NCBI RefSeq assembly: GCF_002952775.1
Contig: NZ_CP025066.1
Location: 1,488,001 to 1,552,000, forward strand
Length of the DNA stretch: 64,000 nt
Source: Halalkaliarchaeum desulfuricum
GTDB taxonomy: Archaea; Halobacteriota; Halobacteria; Halobacteriales; Haloferacaceae
Direction of reading: 5' to 3'
The notes under the pieces are model-generated. The model was not told the origin of the DNA. It did not search any database and worked only from the letters and a program-made list of their open reading frames with translations. The position numbers were made by a program, and so were the translations under genes. This document shows positions 15,299 to 23,268 of this stretch, piece by piece (positions within the stretch are counted from its first letter, which is position 1; each line of letters starts with the position of its first letter).

Positions 15299-18034
15299 TT
15301 ACCGGCGACGGTACGCCAGCAGGCCGGCCGCGATGAGCGCGATCAGTGCCGCGATGGCACCGAATCCGGGCGTCTCCTCAGGCGTCGGCGTCGGCGTCGG
15401 CTCCTCCGGCGTCGGAGTCGGCGTCGGCGTCGGCGTCGGCTCCTCCGTCGGCGTCGGCGTCGGCGTCGGCGTCTCCACCTCTTCGACAGTCAGCGTTGCC
15501 GTCTGACTGTCGTCGTCGGTGTAGATGCCGTGGGTGTAGTCACCGGCGTCGAGGTCGGGCGTCGCGGTGAACTCGACGGTGGTGTCCTCGTCAGCGTCGA
15601 GGGTTACCTCTTCGCTGGCGACGACGTCACCTTCGAGCTGCCATTCGACGGTCTGCGTTCCTTCCAATTCGCCAGTGTTGGTGATCGTCGCGGAGACGGT
15701 CACCGATTCACCGACGTCGATCTCGGCCGGTGCGTCGAGGTCAGACACCTCGAAGGTGGCCGGATCGGGGTCGACTGCTTCGACCACTTCACCGGATGCA
15801 GTGTATTCGAACAGCGTCTGGCGCACGCTTGCGTCGTACGTGTCACCGACGCTCTGTTCGCTGAAGTCGAACTCACCGACGAACTCGCCGTCGGCGTCGA
15901 CGACGAGATCTTCGGCGGTCTTACTGAAGCCGGGGCGGGTGTCACCGGTCGAGCGGACACGGAGGTTCAGCTCGTTACCGGGGGCGATGTTGGTGTCGCC
16001 CTCGATGAGCTGACCGTCCTCTGCGGTCACGTTGACGTTCGCTTCGAGTTCACCGTCGGCTTCGATGATTTCCAGGCCAGCTTCGACTGTCTCAGTTTCG
16101 GGCTCCTCCTCGGGGTCTTCTTCACCCGCGAGCAGGCGCTCACTGTGGACGTCGAAGCGGACGTTGTAAGCTTCCTCAGCCTCGGCACGGTCGTCGAGTT
16201 GGGTCTCAGTGTCCTCGATGTTGTAGATCAGGAACAACTGGTTGTTCTCCTCGTCGAGGAGGACGTCGACGTCATCGTGCATCTCGGTCCAGTTCAGGAC
16301 CTTCCGCTCGGCGAACGCCGGCGTACTATCCGCGGTCTGGCGGACGCGGAGCGCGAAGGTCTCGTTCTCGTCGATCTCCTCGTTCACGGCAGTGAAGTTG
16401 CCGTCCTCGGCGTCGAGCATCCCGAAGATGCCGGACGCTTCGATCTGGTGGATGGCAACGTCACTGTCAACACCAGTCTGGGATTCTGCGATGTCGTCAC
16501 GCAGCGTGACGTTTTCGTTCAGACGCTCGTCGAGTGCATCGAGCGGCTCATCCGCACTGGTGATGTCATCGCGGACATCCTCGGGTGCGGTCCAAGTGCT
16601 CACGCCCTCAGTCGAGCGCTCTTCGAGGAAGAGCGTGCCGATGTCGTCAGGGTCGTCTTCGAGGGCACTAGCGATTGCAGTCTCGTTGTAGTCGTCGTTC
16701 TCCCAGAAGTCGTAGTCGTCGTGGTCAAAGATAGCCAACGTCTCGTACGCATCTTCCGGAAGGAGGAAGCCCTCAATCGGCGTCTCGTTCACGATCGTAA
16801 CTTCTTGGTCGTCGTCAGCAGCGTAGGCGACAGACTCGTTCGGATCGTCACTTGCGGTATGCTGACCAGCGAGCCAAGTGTTGTACCGGATCGTCACTTC
16901 ACCTTCTTCCTCATGATCCTCCACGTGGAGGATAATCTCGTAGCCGTCCTCGGCCTCGTCGCCGATCTGGACGTAACCGTCCTCGGCTTCGCCGTCGAAG
17001 GTCACGGTGATCTCGGCGACGTCACCGACGTTCTGTTCGACAGTCTGGGGGTCGAAGTTCAGTTCGCCCACAGCGACCTCTTCAACAGAGATTGTGTCAG
17101 AGGTCACAGTCACGCCCGAGCGCAGGTCCGTCACTTCGACGTAGTAGTCACCTGGTTCATGCTGACCAAGGTCGTACTCGGCTTGACCTTGGCCGTCGAG
17201 CTCTTCATCGATGGTTGTAACCAGATCATCATCGTCGTCGTAGAGGTCAACCTGGAGATCGCGGTTTACCGCGTTGGAGTCGACAACACCAGTAACATTA
17301 GTGTTCTCGTCGATGTCCAGGTCGTCAGGAGTGACCTCCAATCCGAGCGCACGAAGGGTGAATGTACCATCGTCAACACTGTCTACACCTTCGATTTCGC
17401 TTATCTCGTACGTGTCCAGGCTCTGACCAGCGGAGTCGAATAGGACAACTTCGCTGCTCTCACCACTGGCACGCTCGGTATAGTCACCGTTTTCAATCGC
17501 GACAGTGAAATCGAGGTCACCGTCTTGGATGGCTATCTGAGTGCCTTGGTAGACGGTTTGGTTGTCCGAGTCCGCATCTACCGTCGCCCCAGCAAACCGG
17601 ACATCATACTCGCCGACATCTTCAATGTCGACAGTCCCGATTCGTGGGTAGAACTGGTCATCCACGTCGTCATGGGATCCGACGTCAATGAGAACCTGAC
17701 CTTCATATTCATCTATTGTCGCATTATCGGTATTATAGACTACTTCATCAAGGTCCTCCTCACCGAGATCAACGGTGAAATTCGTGTCATCAACGTCGAC
17801 ACTCTCCTCAAACGCGATTTCAATTACAGGCCCATCAATGGTGATACCATCATGATCATGAGCCTCATCGGTTCTATCGTAGTGAATCGGATCCTTCTCC
17901 AATTCAGCGTCTTCATTGATCGCCGCGGCGGTACCGGCAAGACCGGCGCCACCGATGGCGAGCATTGAGACGACCATAATCGCTGCCAGGAACACTGCGC
18001 GTCCCTTTTCGCGATATGTAGTTTCTCTTGTCAT
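15299..18034 (-). CDS. csg: S-layer glycoprotein precursor with PGF-CTERM anchor
   Basis: Forms the cell-surface lattice. The 911-residue precursor has a Sec-type signal (residues 1-38, RAVFLAAIMVVSMLAIGGAG, cleavage likely after TAAA). A very acidic beta-rich ectodomain follows with a dozen N-glycosylation sequons (NFT, NAT, NQT, NVT, NWT and others). A CARDB-like domain sits at about 765-850, then a Thr-Pro repeat (PTPTPTPTEEPTPTPTPTPT) for O-glycosylation. The tail TPGFGAIAALIALIAAGLLA with RRR is the PGF signal cut by archaeosortase ArtA before lipid attachment. Two TATA elements lie upstream (18204-18211, 18295-18300) and a terminator downstream. Elements A and B flank the gene in opposite orientation. 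Confidence 0.93.
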   Translation of the reverse strand: MTRETTYREKGRAVFLAAIMVVSMLAIGGAGLAGTAAAINEDAELEKDPIHYDRTDEAHDHDGITIDGPVIEIAFEESVDVDDTNFTVDLGEEDLDEVVYNTDNATIDEYEGQVLIDVGSHDDVDDQFYPRIGTVDIEDVGEYDVRFAGATVDADSDNQTVYQGTQIAIQDGDLDFTVAIENGDYTERASGESSEVVLFDSAGQSLDTYEISEIEGVDSVDDGTFTLRALGLEVTPDDLDIDENTNVTGVVDSNAVNRDLQVDLYDDDDDLVTTIDEELDGQGQAEYDLGQHEPGDYYVEVTDLRSGVTVTSDTISVEEVAVGELNFDPQTVEQNVGDVAEITVTFDGEAEDGYVQIGDEAEDGYEIILHVEDHEEEGEVTIRYNTWLAGQHTASDDPNESVAYAADDDQEVTIVNETPIEGFLLPEDAYETLAIFDHDDYDFWENDDYNETAIASALEDDPDDIGTLFLEERSTEGVSTWTAPEDVRDDITSADEPLDALDERLNENVTLRDDIAESQTGVDSDVAIHQIEASGIFGMLDAEDGNFTAVNEEIDENETFALRVRQTADSTPAFAERKVLNWTEMHDDVDVLLDEENNQLFLIYNIEDTETQLDDRAEAEEAYNVRFDVHSERLLAGEEDPEEEPETETVEAGLEIIEADGELEANVNVTAEDGQLIEGDTNIAPGNELNLRVRSTGDTRPGFSKTAEDLVVDADGEFVGEFDFSEQSVGDTYDASVRQTLFEYTASGEVVEAVDPDPATFEVSDLDAPAEIDVGESVTVSATITNTGELEGTQTVEWQLEGDVVASEEVTLDADEDTTVEFTATPDLDAGDYTHGIYTDDDSQTATLTVEEVETPTPTPTPTEEPTPTPTPTPTPEEPTPTPTPEETPGFGAIAALIALIAAGLLAYRRR

Positions 18035-18203
18035 GTTTTGTGTTGTTGTGTTGTACTTCCGGCGTCAGTCACTTTCTCCCGGTCTCGAACGTCCGGCCCT
18101 CTGCAACCGCCGTCGTCGTCGTCGTCACCGACTTCCGGACTCGTCCTGGGATACTCGGTACTGCCACCATGGGTAGGGGTACGGGCATAACAACCATCGC
18201 CTG

Positions 18204-18211
18204 TATTAAAT
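18204..18211 (-). promoter_or_regulatory. csg promoter candidate, proximal
   Basis: Read on the minus strand, ATTTAATA lies about 170 bp before the start codon, predicting a 5' UTR of roughly 145 nt. Confidence 0.45.
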
Positions 18212-18294
18212 GCTTTGTGGTGAGACGGCATCCGAGACAATCCGTAACACACCCGATTTCGGGCGATAGAGCGGTTCTCGGGGGTTGATAGACG

Positions 18295-18300
18295 TATAAA
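18295..18300 (-). promoter_or_regulatory. csg promoter candidate, distal
   Basis: TTTATA on the minus strand, preceded by AGTA, predicts a transcript start near 18270 and a 5' UTR of roughly 235 nt. Two spaced promoters and a long leader are plausible for a very highly expressed surface gene. Confidence 0.5.
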
Positions 18301-18681
18301 TACTTTCTGCCACCGGAGACGCGGTGTGATTGCGGTCCCGGGGCCGGCGTCGATCCGGGCGAAGTTCGGGGGCGACCGGTTCCCATCCCGGGCTTTTCGG
18401 AGGTCATTGGTGGGCGGTCGAGGGTCGACTCGTGACGGGGGTGGTCCCGATTCCGCCGTCTGACGACGGTCTGACAGCAGGGTGCTTTCGGCGGGGGTTT
18501 ATAAGGGTGTGTTGGCGGGATTCCTGGCGTTGGATCCGGGTATCGACGTATCGACGGGTTCCGACCGGGCAGTCGTGCGTGCGTGGTTATCATCTTGATT
18601 TCAGCTTCTTGATTTCAGCTGAATCCGGGGCTGTGTCGGTAGTGACTCGATCCGAGGAGACAGTTGCGTCAACAGAGAGCA
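18301..18681. other. Spacer upstream of csg; no gene, one direct repeat and one TATA-like site
   Basis: TTTATAAG at 18498-18505 could start a plus-strand transcript running into element B. CTTGATTTCAGCT occurs twice with a 14-bp period (18594-18606, 18608-18620). No coding frame with supporting signals is seen. Confidence 0.5.
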
Positions 18682-19085
18682 CCTCGAAAGCCCCGAGTCG
18701 CTGGAGTCGGGGGCCTCTCACGGCTCGCTTTGGGGTCTCACTCCGTTCGACACACCTCGCTCGCCGTTCGAGTACTCGAGGCGCTCGTTTCACTCGCGCC
18801 TCGCACTCGCTGCGCGCGCTCCCTTCGGTCGCGTGCTTACTTCAGCCGTCTTCCCCCAGCGACTCGCCCCTTTCATCCCCACCCGACCGCACTACCCGCG
18901 GAGCCTATTTGGGGTGGGACTGAAAGGGGCCGGCGTCTCGGCGAACCCGGACCCGGCAAGGAGCGCGAGAGCGAAGCTCTCGCTGGCGTGCGGGCGATCC
19001 GTGGGGTCGCCCGCACACACCGCAGGCCGAAGGCCGAGGAGCGCAGCCGTGGTCCCGGGAGCCGAGACGTCGGGGGCTTTCGAGG
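18682..19085. repeat. Structured inverted-repeat element B (404 bp)
   Basis: Same terminal 13-mers as element A (18682-18694 and 19073-19085) and the same central pair, GCCCCTTTCATCCCCACCC (18866-18884) with GGGTGGGACTGAAAGGGGC (18912-18930). Its right half is the inverse of the left half of A, so A and B are copies in opposite orientation. It contains nested hairpins such as GGCCGAAGGCC and GCGAGAGCGAAGCTCTCGC. No protein is predicted. The left half is diverged from A except around AAGCACGCGACC and GGGAGCGCGCGCA (compared after inversion). Confidence 0.75.
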
Positions 19086-19167
19086 TGGTCCAAATCCTCC
19101 GAGACGTGACGTGGGGACGACCGACGAAGACCATTTCACCTAAAGGGACCCTAAAATTCGACGGTGA

Positions 19168-19413
19168 AAACACCCGAAAGATGGAGCCGATTTTGAGGAC
19201 GTCGATACGGCGTGGGAGGAATACGGCTTCAACAGTCGGAGAGAGTTCATCCGGGCTGTGCTCCGCGATGCGCTCACACATCCCGTATGCAAACGCGTTG
19301 ATCTGAAAGCGATGCTCACAAGCGAAGCCGAAATTCGCAAAAGGCGCACGTACAGGAGCGACGACGTGACGGCCGAATACGGTCTCCAGTCGGAAGGCGA
19401 CAGCGATGAGTGA
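19168..19413 (+). pseudogene. 5'-truncated ribbon-helix-helix antitoxin remnant
   Basis: After a stop codon at 19165-19167 the frame reads GADFEDVDTAWEEYGFNSRR then EFIRAVLRDAL, the helix-turn-helix part of RHH (MetJ/Arc) antitoxins, and ends in an acidic tail at 19413. The N-terminal DNA-contacting strand and a start codon are missing in frame. It begins about 80 bp after element B and ends just before the promoter of the HTH/PemK pair. It may be the remains of an older antitoxin gene cut by the rearrangement that placed element B. Confidence 0.55.
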
Positions 19414-19476
19414 GACGTCGGTGTGCGATTTGATCGAAACACCTTTAAAATACAATCGATTACATTTGGGTACAGA

Positions 19477-19896
19477 ATGCCGATACTCCTCAAAGATCAC
19501 GATCCCGAACTCAACCTCCGGCCAGGGACCACGAAATCAAACATCGTGGCGTATCTCTATCAAAATCCCGAGTGGGGGTATTCCCCGCAGGACCTCGTGG
19601 AATCCCTTGACATTCCCCGAGGGACGGCGACGACCACACTCAAACGCCTCTATGACGACGACTACATCGGAAAAACCGACGACGGGTACTACTACGCGCT
19701 GCGCGACCGCGAAGATATCCGACGATACGTCGCAAGTCTCGACCAGATACATCGAATGTTCGGCCACCACCGCGAGACGGACGCCACTCCCGAAGAACCC
19801 GAGAAACAAATCGGTGAGGGGCGTACTGACGAGGAACTCGATGCAGAACTCTCGGAGATTGAGGACGACATGGATGCGGGAAATGAGGGTAAATGA
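19477..19896 (+). CDS. MarR-like winged-helix protein, probable antitoxin of the PemK-like gene
   Basis: The 139-residue protein has an N-terminal stretch MPILLKDHDPELNLRPGTTK, then a winged helix (residues 20-80, SNIVAYLYQNPEWGYSPQDL through TATTTLKRLYDDDYIG, wing DDGYYYAL), then a helical Glu/Asp-rich tail that could wrap a toxin. The ATG at 19477 lies about 30 bp after the TATA element CTTTAAAATAC (19442-19452), supporting a leaderless start over upstream in-frame codons. Its stop overlaps the next ATG by 4 bp. A winged-helix partner for PemK/MazF is less common than AbrB or RHH partners. Confidence 0.75.
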   Translation: MPILLKDHDPELNLRPGTTKSNIVAYLYQNPEWGYSPQDLVESLDIPRGTATTTLKRLYDDDYIGKTDDGYYYALRDREDIRRYVASLDQIHRMFGHHRETDATPEEPEKQIGEGRTDEELDAELSEIEDDMDAGNEGK

Positions 19897-20234
19897 GTAA
19901 ACTTTCTGCGGGAGATGTTTGCTGGGCACAAGACCCAACTGGTGCTCATCCCCAACGACCGATTATCGTCTTGGCTCATGAGACACACCCGTTCAGTGCA
20001 ACGGATTGTACTGTGATGTGTGTCGGAACAAGCGCCGGGAAATATCAGCAAACCACGCCTGAACTCGAAAACGAGCACCTCGACGGTATCTCATTCAACG
20101 ACACGACGTCTCTGATGCCATGGGCGCTATACACGATTCCACCGGGGACGATTATGAACGGAAAGACGAAAGGTGAACTTACAGAAGGTGGACGACGACT
20201 GGTGAAAAAGTCGCTTATTTCCCTCATTCCGTGA
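19893..20234 (+). CDS. PemK/MazF-like toxin
   Basis: The 113-residue protein matches the PemK/MazF SH3-like barrel opening: LSAGDVCWAQDPTGAHPQRP followed by IIVLAHE, then ATDCTVMCVGTSA and a C-terminal helix (GGRRLVKKSLISLIP). In active MazF toxins the conserved loop after the first strand (PTxG...RP) and a later Thr/Ser line the RNA site; the first is present. It overlaps the winged-helix gene by ATGA, so the two are cotranslated. Inferred to be an endoribonuclease or to act through translation components. Confidence 0.75.
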   Translation: MSKLSAGDVCWAQDPTGAHPQRPIIVLAHETHPFSATDCTVMCVGTSAGKYQQTTPELENEHLDGISFNDTTSLMPWALYTIPPGTIMNGKTKGELTEGGRRLVKKSLISLIP

Positions 20235-20422
20235 GTGGTCGAGAACTGGTCTTTCACAAAACCGGCCCGGTGGGCGAGTACAAATTTTAAAAGTGGAGCA
20301 GTGTTCGAGACGACAGTTTCATCGTCTGGCATACTGGAGATCCTCGTCGAGTTCTACGTCAGTAGATTTCTCACGTCAGGCCGAACCGCCGGATCTTTTC
20401 TCCCCGCGCGCGAGGTCAATGT
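20235..20422. other. Spacer between the PemK-like gene and the epimerase gene
   Basis: AAATTTTAAAAG near 20281-20292 is TATA-like. No gene is supported. Confidence 0.4.
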
Positions 20423-21421
20423 ATGACACGGACGCAGACTGCACTCGTCATCGGGGGCACGCGCTTCATCGGTCGCCACACGGTCGCGGAGTTCCGCGAG
20501 GCCGGCTACGATGTCTACATGCTCAACCGCGGGAATCACGAGAACCCGTTTGCCGACGCCGAGGACGTCACCCACGTCCAGGGCGATCGAACCGACCGGG
20601 ACGCGCTCCTTGATGCCAGGGACAAAGCCGACCCGGACGTCGTCGTCGACTGTGTCGCCTACTATCCGGCCGACGTCGAGGCGGCCGTCGAGGTCTTTTC
20701 GGACGTCGGCGGCTACGTCTACATCTCCTCGGGCTCGGCCTACGACAGCGAGGAGATTCCGAAACGAGAGAGCGAGACGCCACTGTGCCCCTGCAGCGAC
20801 AAGCAGGCCACCGACGAATCGGGGTCGACGTATGGCAACCGGAAGGCCGAGGGCGACCGGATCGTCTTCGAGGCCGCCAAAGAAGGGGTCAACGCGATGT
20901 CGATCCGCCCGTGTATCGTCTACGGCCCGTACGACTACACCGAACGGCTGGATTTCTGGATCGACCGCGTGGCCACCCACGACCGGGTGTTGATTCCCGG
21001 CGACGGCGACAACATCTGGCACCGGGCGTACGTCGAGGACGTCGCCCACGCGCTCCGCCTGGTCGCCGAACGGGGCGAGCCTGGCGAGGCGTACAACGTC
21101 GGTGATCGCCAACTGGTCACCCTCCGGGAGATGGTCGAACTCATCGCCGACGTCATGGACCGGGAGATCGAGGTCGTCGCCGCCGACGGGCGGGAACTCG
21201 CGGCCGGCGGGCTCGAACCCGACGACTACATGCTCTACCGGGAGTACCCACACGTGCTCGACACCTGCAAGCTGGCCGGGCTGGGCTGGGAGTCGACGCC
21301 GATCCAGGAGGCGATGGAGCGCACCATCGAAGAGCACCTCGAATCCGACAGGGACGGCAGCGAACACGACCCCGGCCGCGACGCCGAAGAGCGCGTGCTT
21401 GGTGTGCTGGATACGATGTGA
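20423..21421 (+). CDS. NAD-dependent epimerase/dehydratase (extended SDR)
   Basis: The 332-residue extended short-chain dehydrogenase has the N-terminal Rossmann motif VIGGTRFIGRHTVAEF (GGTxFIG rather than GxxGxxG), SSGSAYDS at the catalytic Ser position, and YGNRKAEGD carrying the YxxxK pair (about residue 138). The substrate-side segment is WHRAYVEDVAHAL. Similar GGTRFIG proteins act on nucleotide sugars or RNA-bound substrates; the substrate is unknown here. The housekeeping GC content resumes at this gene. Confidence 0.85.
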   Translation: MTRTQTALVIGGTRFIGRHTVAEFREAGYDVYMLNRGNHENPFADAEDVTHVQGDRTDRDALLDARDKADPDVVVDCVAYYPADVEAAVEVFSDVGGYVYISSGSAYDSEEIPKRESETPLCPCSDKQATDESGSTYGNRKAEGDRIVFEAAKEGVNAMSIRPCIVYGPYDYTERLDFWIDRVATHDRVLIPGDGDNIWHRAYVEDVAHALRLVAERGEPGEAYNVGDRQLVTLREMVELIADVMDREIEVVAADGRELAAGGLEPDDYMLYREYPHVLDTCKLAGLGWESTPIQEAMERTIEEHLESDRDGSEHDPGRDAEERVLGVLDTM

Positions 21422-21547
21422 TGTCTATTTGAGGCTCTCCGAACCCGGTTATCCAGCAGTATCTATTCGGGAGTTAGTAGCTGGGACAATGCGAGATGCA
21501 AGCTATCAGTACGACGGCCTTTCCCGTGTGGCGCTCCGAGTATTCGT
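21422..21547. other. Short spacer before the FKBP gene
   Basis: Lower GC, no gene. AGTATCTATTC at about 21460-21470 is the only weak TATA candidate. Confidence 0.3.
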
Positions 21548-22018
21548 GTGACGATAGCTACTGGAGATTCTGTGACGATCGAGTACATCGGCCGATTAAC
21601 TGACAATACTGTGTTTGACACCTCACGGGAACCAATAGCCGAGGAGGCTGGCCTGGCGGAGGCACAGCCGGACAGAGAGTACGCGCCACTGACAGTCGAA
21701 GTGGGTGCCGAACAGGTTATTGAGGGACTGGAAGAGGGACTCGTCGGCTTGGCGGCGGGCGAGACAACGACACTCTCGATCCCGCCGGAAAAGGCGTACG
21801 GCGAACGGAGCGAAAAGCATATTCAGGAATTCGAGACAAATGAGCTTCGAGAGATGCTTGGTGGGGAACTTCCTGAAGAAGGGGAACTGCTTGAGGCCCA
21901 GAGCGGTCAGCGAGGAGATGTGATCCACGTTGATGAGGATGTTGTGCGTGTGGATTTCAATCCCGAACTCGCGGGAGAAACCCTCGAATTCGAAGTCGAG
22001 GTTCTGGAAGTCAACTAA
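21548..22018 (+). CDS. FKBP-type peptidyl-prolyl isomerase, SlyD-like
   Basis: Cytoplasmic prolyl isomerase and chaperone. The 156-residue protein has the FKBP core split by an IF (insert-in-flap) domain: GDSVTIEYIGRLTDNTVFDT, then QVIEGLEEGLVGLAAGETTT and SIPPEKAYGER, then an insert of about 60 residues (HIQEFETNELREMLGGELPE), and a closing strand LEFEVEVLEVN. No His-rich metal tail of bacterial SlyD. The start is GTG. Base composition is noticeably lower in GC and more A/T-rich at codon position 3 than in the neighbours, hinting at acquisition. It is convergent with the HD gene. Confidence 0.88.
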   Translation: MTIATGDSVTIEYIGRLTDNTVFDTSREPIAEEAGLAEAQPDREYAPLTVEVGAEQVIEGLEEGLVGLAAGETTTLSIPPEKAYGERSEKHIQEFETNELREMLGGELPEEGELLEAQSGQRGDVIHVDEDVVRVDFNPELAGETLEFEVEVLEVN

Positions 22019-22195
22019 TCGGTCCGGGACACCAGTGACTTCCGCTGGTGGTGACCCCGCAAATGATTTCGAGGTGTTCTGCGAATGGATTGACGAACAC
22101 CGGTGACCAAAAGGGCCCGACTCTTTCGAGGTGCCCACAACTGTCTCGGTACCACGATCACCGTCTCGACTCGATACGCAACGACCGCCGGCCGA
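22019..22195. other. Spacer between convergent FKBP and HD genes
   Basis: No gene and no clear terminator are visible. Confidence 0.3.
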
Positions 22196-22885
22196 TCACA
22201 GCATCGGGTCGTCGACGTCCATCTCCGTGACTTCGGCTTCGAGCCACTCGCGGAACCACTTCACCCGCTTGAGGCGCTGGTGGGCCAGCGACGTGGCGGT
22301 GTCCGACTCCAGGCGGGACGTGTGTTCGCGCCCGCGTTCCAGCACGCGTTCGACCATGGTTGCGGCGTCCATGTGCGACCGGGCCTCATAGCCCATCCGC
22401 AACAGCATCAGCGCGGTGCCGTTGGCGCCCACCTTGTCGAGGATGTCCGCCTCCATGAGACACTGGGTCTCGAGGGAGACGTCCGACAGCGGCCCCTGAT
22501 AGGAGTGATCCTCGACGGCCTGACAGACGGATTCGACGAACGACTCTGGAAAGTCGCCGTGGGCTGTGAGGTACTCCCGGGCGACGCGGGCCCCCTCGTC
22601 GGCGTGTTCGTCCTGGTCGGCTTCCAGTTTGGAGATGTCGTGAAACAGCGCCGCAACTTTGACGGTGTCGACGTCGGCGCCCTCCTCGCGGGCGATTTTC
22701 GCCCCCAGTTCGACCACGTTTAAAATGTGGTTGAAGCGATACTCCGCGGAGTGCCAGGGGTACCACCGCATCCGGCCGCCGTCGCTTTCGCTTTCGACGC
22801 TTGCGGTGAGATAATCGCGGACGAACCGCTTCATCCGCGCGAACTCCTCCTCGGAGACCCCGGACTCCTTTATTTCGACGCCCAC
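22196..22885 (-). CDS. HD-domain metal-dependent phosphohydrolase
   Basis: The 229-residue protein has an HD domain: His in FNHILNVVELGAKIA, the HD pair in VAALFHDISKLEAD (about residue 85), and a distal Asp in LMEADILDKVGANGT. This is the set of metal ligands for nucleotide or cyclic nucleotide hydrolysis. The start is GTG at 22885, chosen because GGAGGTGA lies 4-5 bp upstream, an unusually strong Shine-Dalgarno for a haloarchaeon. The substrate is unknown. The upstream spacer carries 33-bp tandem repeats. Confidence 0.85.
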   Translation of the reverse strand: MGVEIKESGVSEEEFARMKRFVRDYLTASVESESDGGRMRWYPWHSAEYRFNHILNVVELGAKIAREEGADVDTVKVAALFHDISKLEADQDEHADEGARVAREYLTAHGDFPESFVESVCQAVEDHSYQGPLSDVSLETQCLMEADILDKVGANGTALMLLRMGYEARSHMDAATMVERVLERGREHTSRLESDTATSLAHQRLKRVKWFREWLEAEVTEMDVDDPML

Positions 22886-23268
22886 AGTATCACCTCCCGA
22901 GATGGCAATGCGTTTTCGTTCATTACCGACATGAAAGCGTGTTTCGTTCTTAGTCGTTACGACCCACCTTTTTCTGCCTCGGGTGCGCTCCCGTCGGTCG
23001 CGCACCCCTCGTTGAAAAAGCTGGACCAAAAAAGCCGATGGCTCGGGCCTCCGGCCTTCGCCATCGGTGCGACGTCCTCCGCTCCTCCGCTTGCCATCGG
23101 TGCGACGTCCTCCGCTCCTCCGCTTGCCATCGGTGAGACATCCTCTACTTCGACCCTAGCCACCGGTGCAAGGCGGAGACTTCCCGCTCCAGGTCTTTTG
23201 GCCGTGTCCTGGCGTCAACTCGAAGACTTATAAGTGGATCCCGGTCCCGCTTCAAATCCCCGTGAATG
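22886..23268. other. Spacer between the HD and DtxR-family genes, largely repeat
   Basis: Holds the tandem repeat at 23060-23173 and, read leftward, TTATAAG near 23229-23235. A minus-strand frame ending RPKDLEREVSALHRWLGSK (23145-23330) is open but lacks a start with a signal. No gene is called. Confidence 0.5.
23060..23173. repeat. 33-bp tandem repeat, about 3.5 units
   Basis: Units begin GCCATCGGTGCGACGTCC at 23060, 23093 and 23126, with a partial at 23159. The first two are identical; the third and fourth are diverged. Since 33 is a multiple of three, two minus-strand frames stay open across it (one would encode SGGAEDVAPMA repeats). Confidence 0.8.

Noticed and set aside
15290-17443. 717-codon plus-strand frame antisense to csg
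   Set aside because: Low-complexity Arg/Val-rich reading caused by the codon bias of the S-layer gene; no start signal.
18498-18505. TTTATAAG as promoter of a protein gene
   Set aside because: No coding frame follows; noted only as a possible non-coding transcript into element B.
20235-20332. Minus-strand VVSNTAPLLKF, resembling a PIN-domain start
   Set aside because: Only some ten residues fit; the frame continues into the antisense of the PemK-like gene without further PIN motifs.
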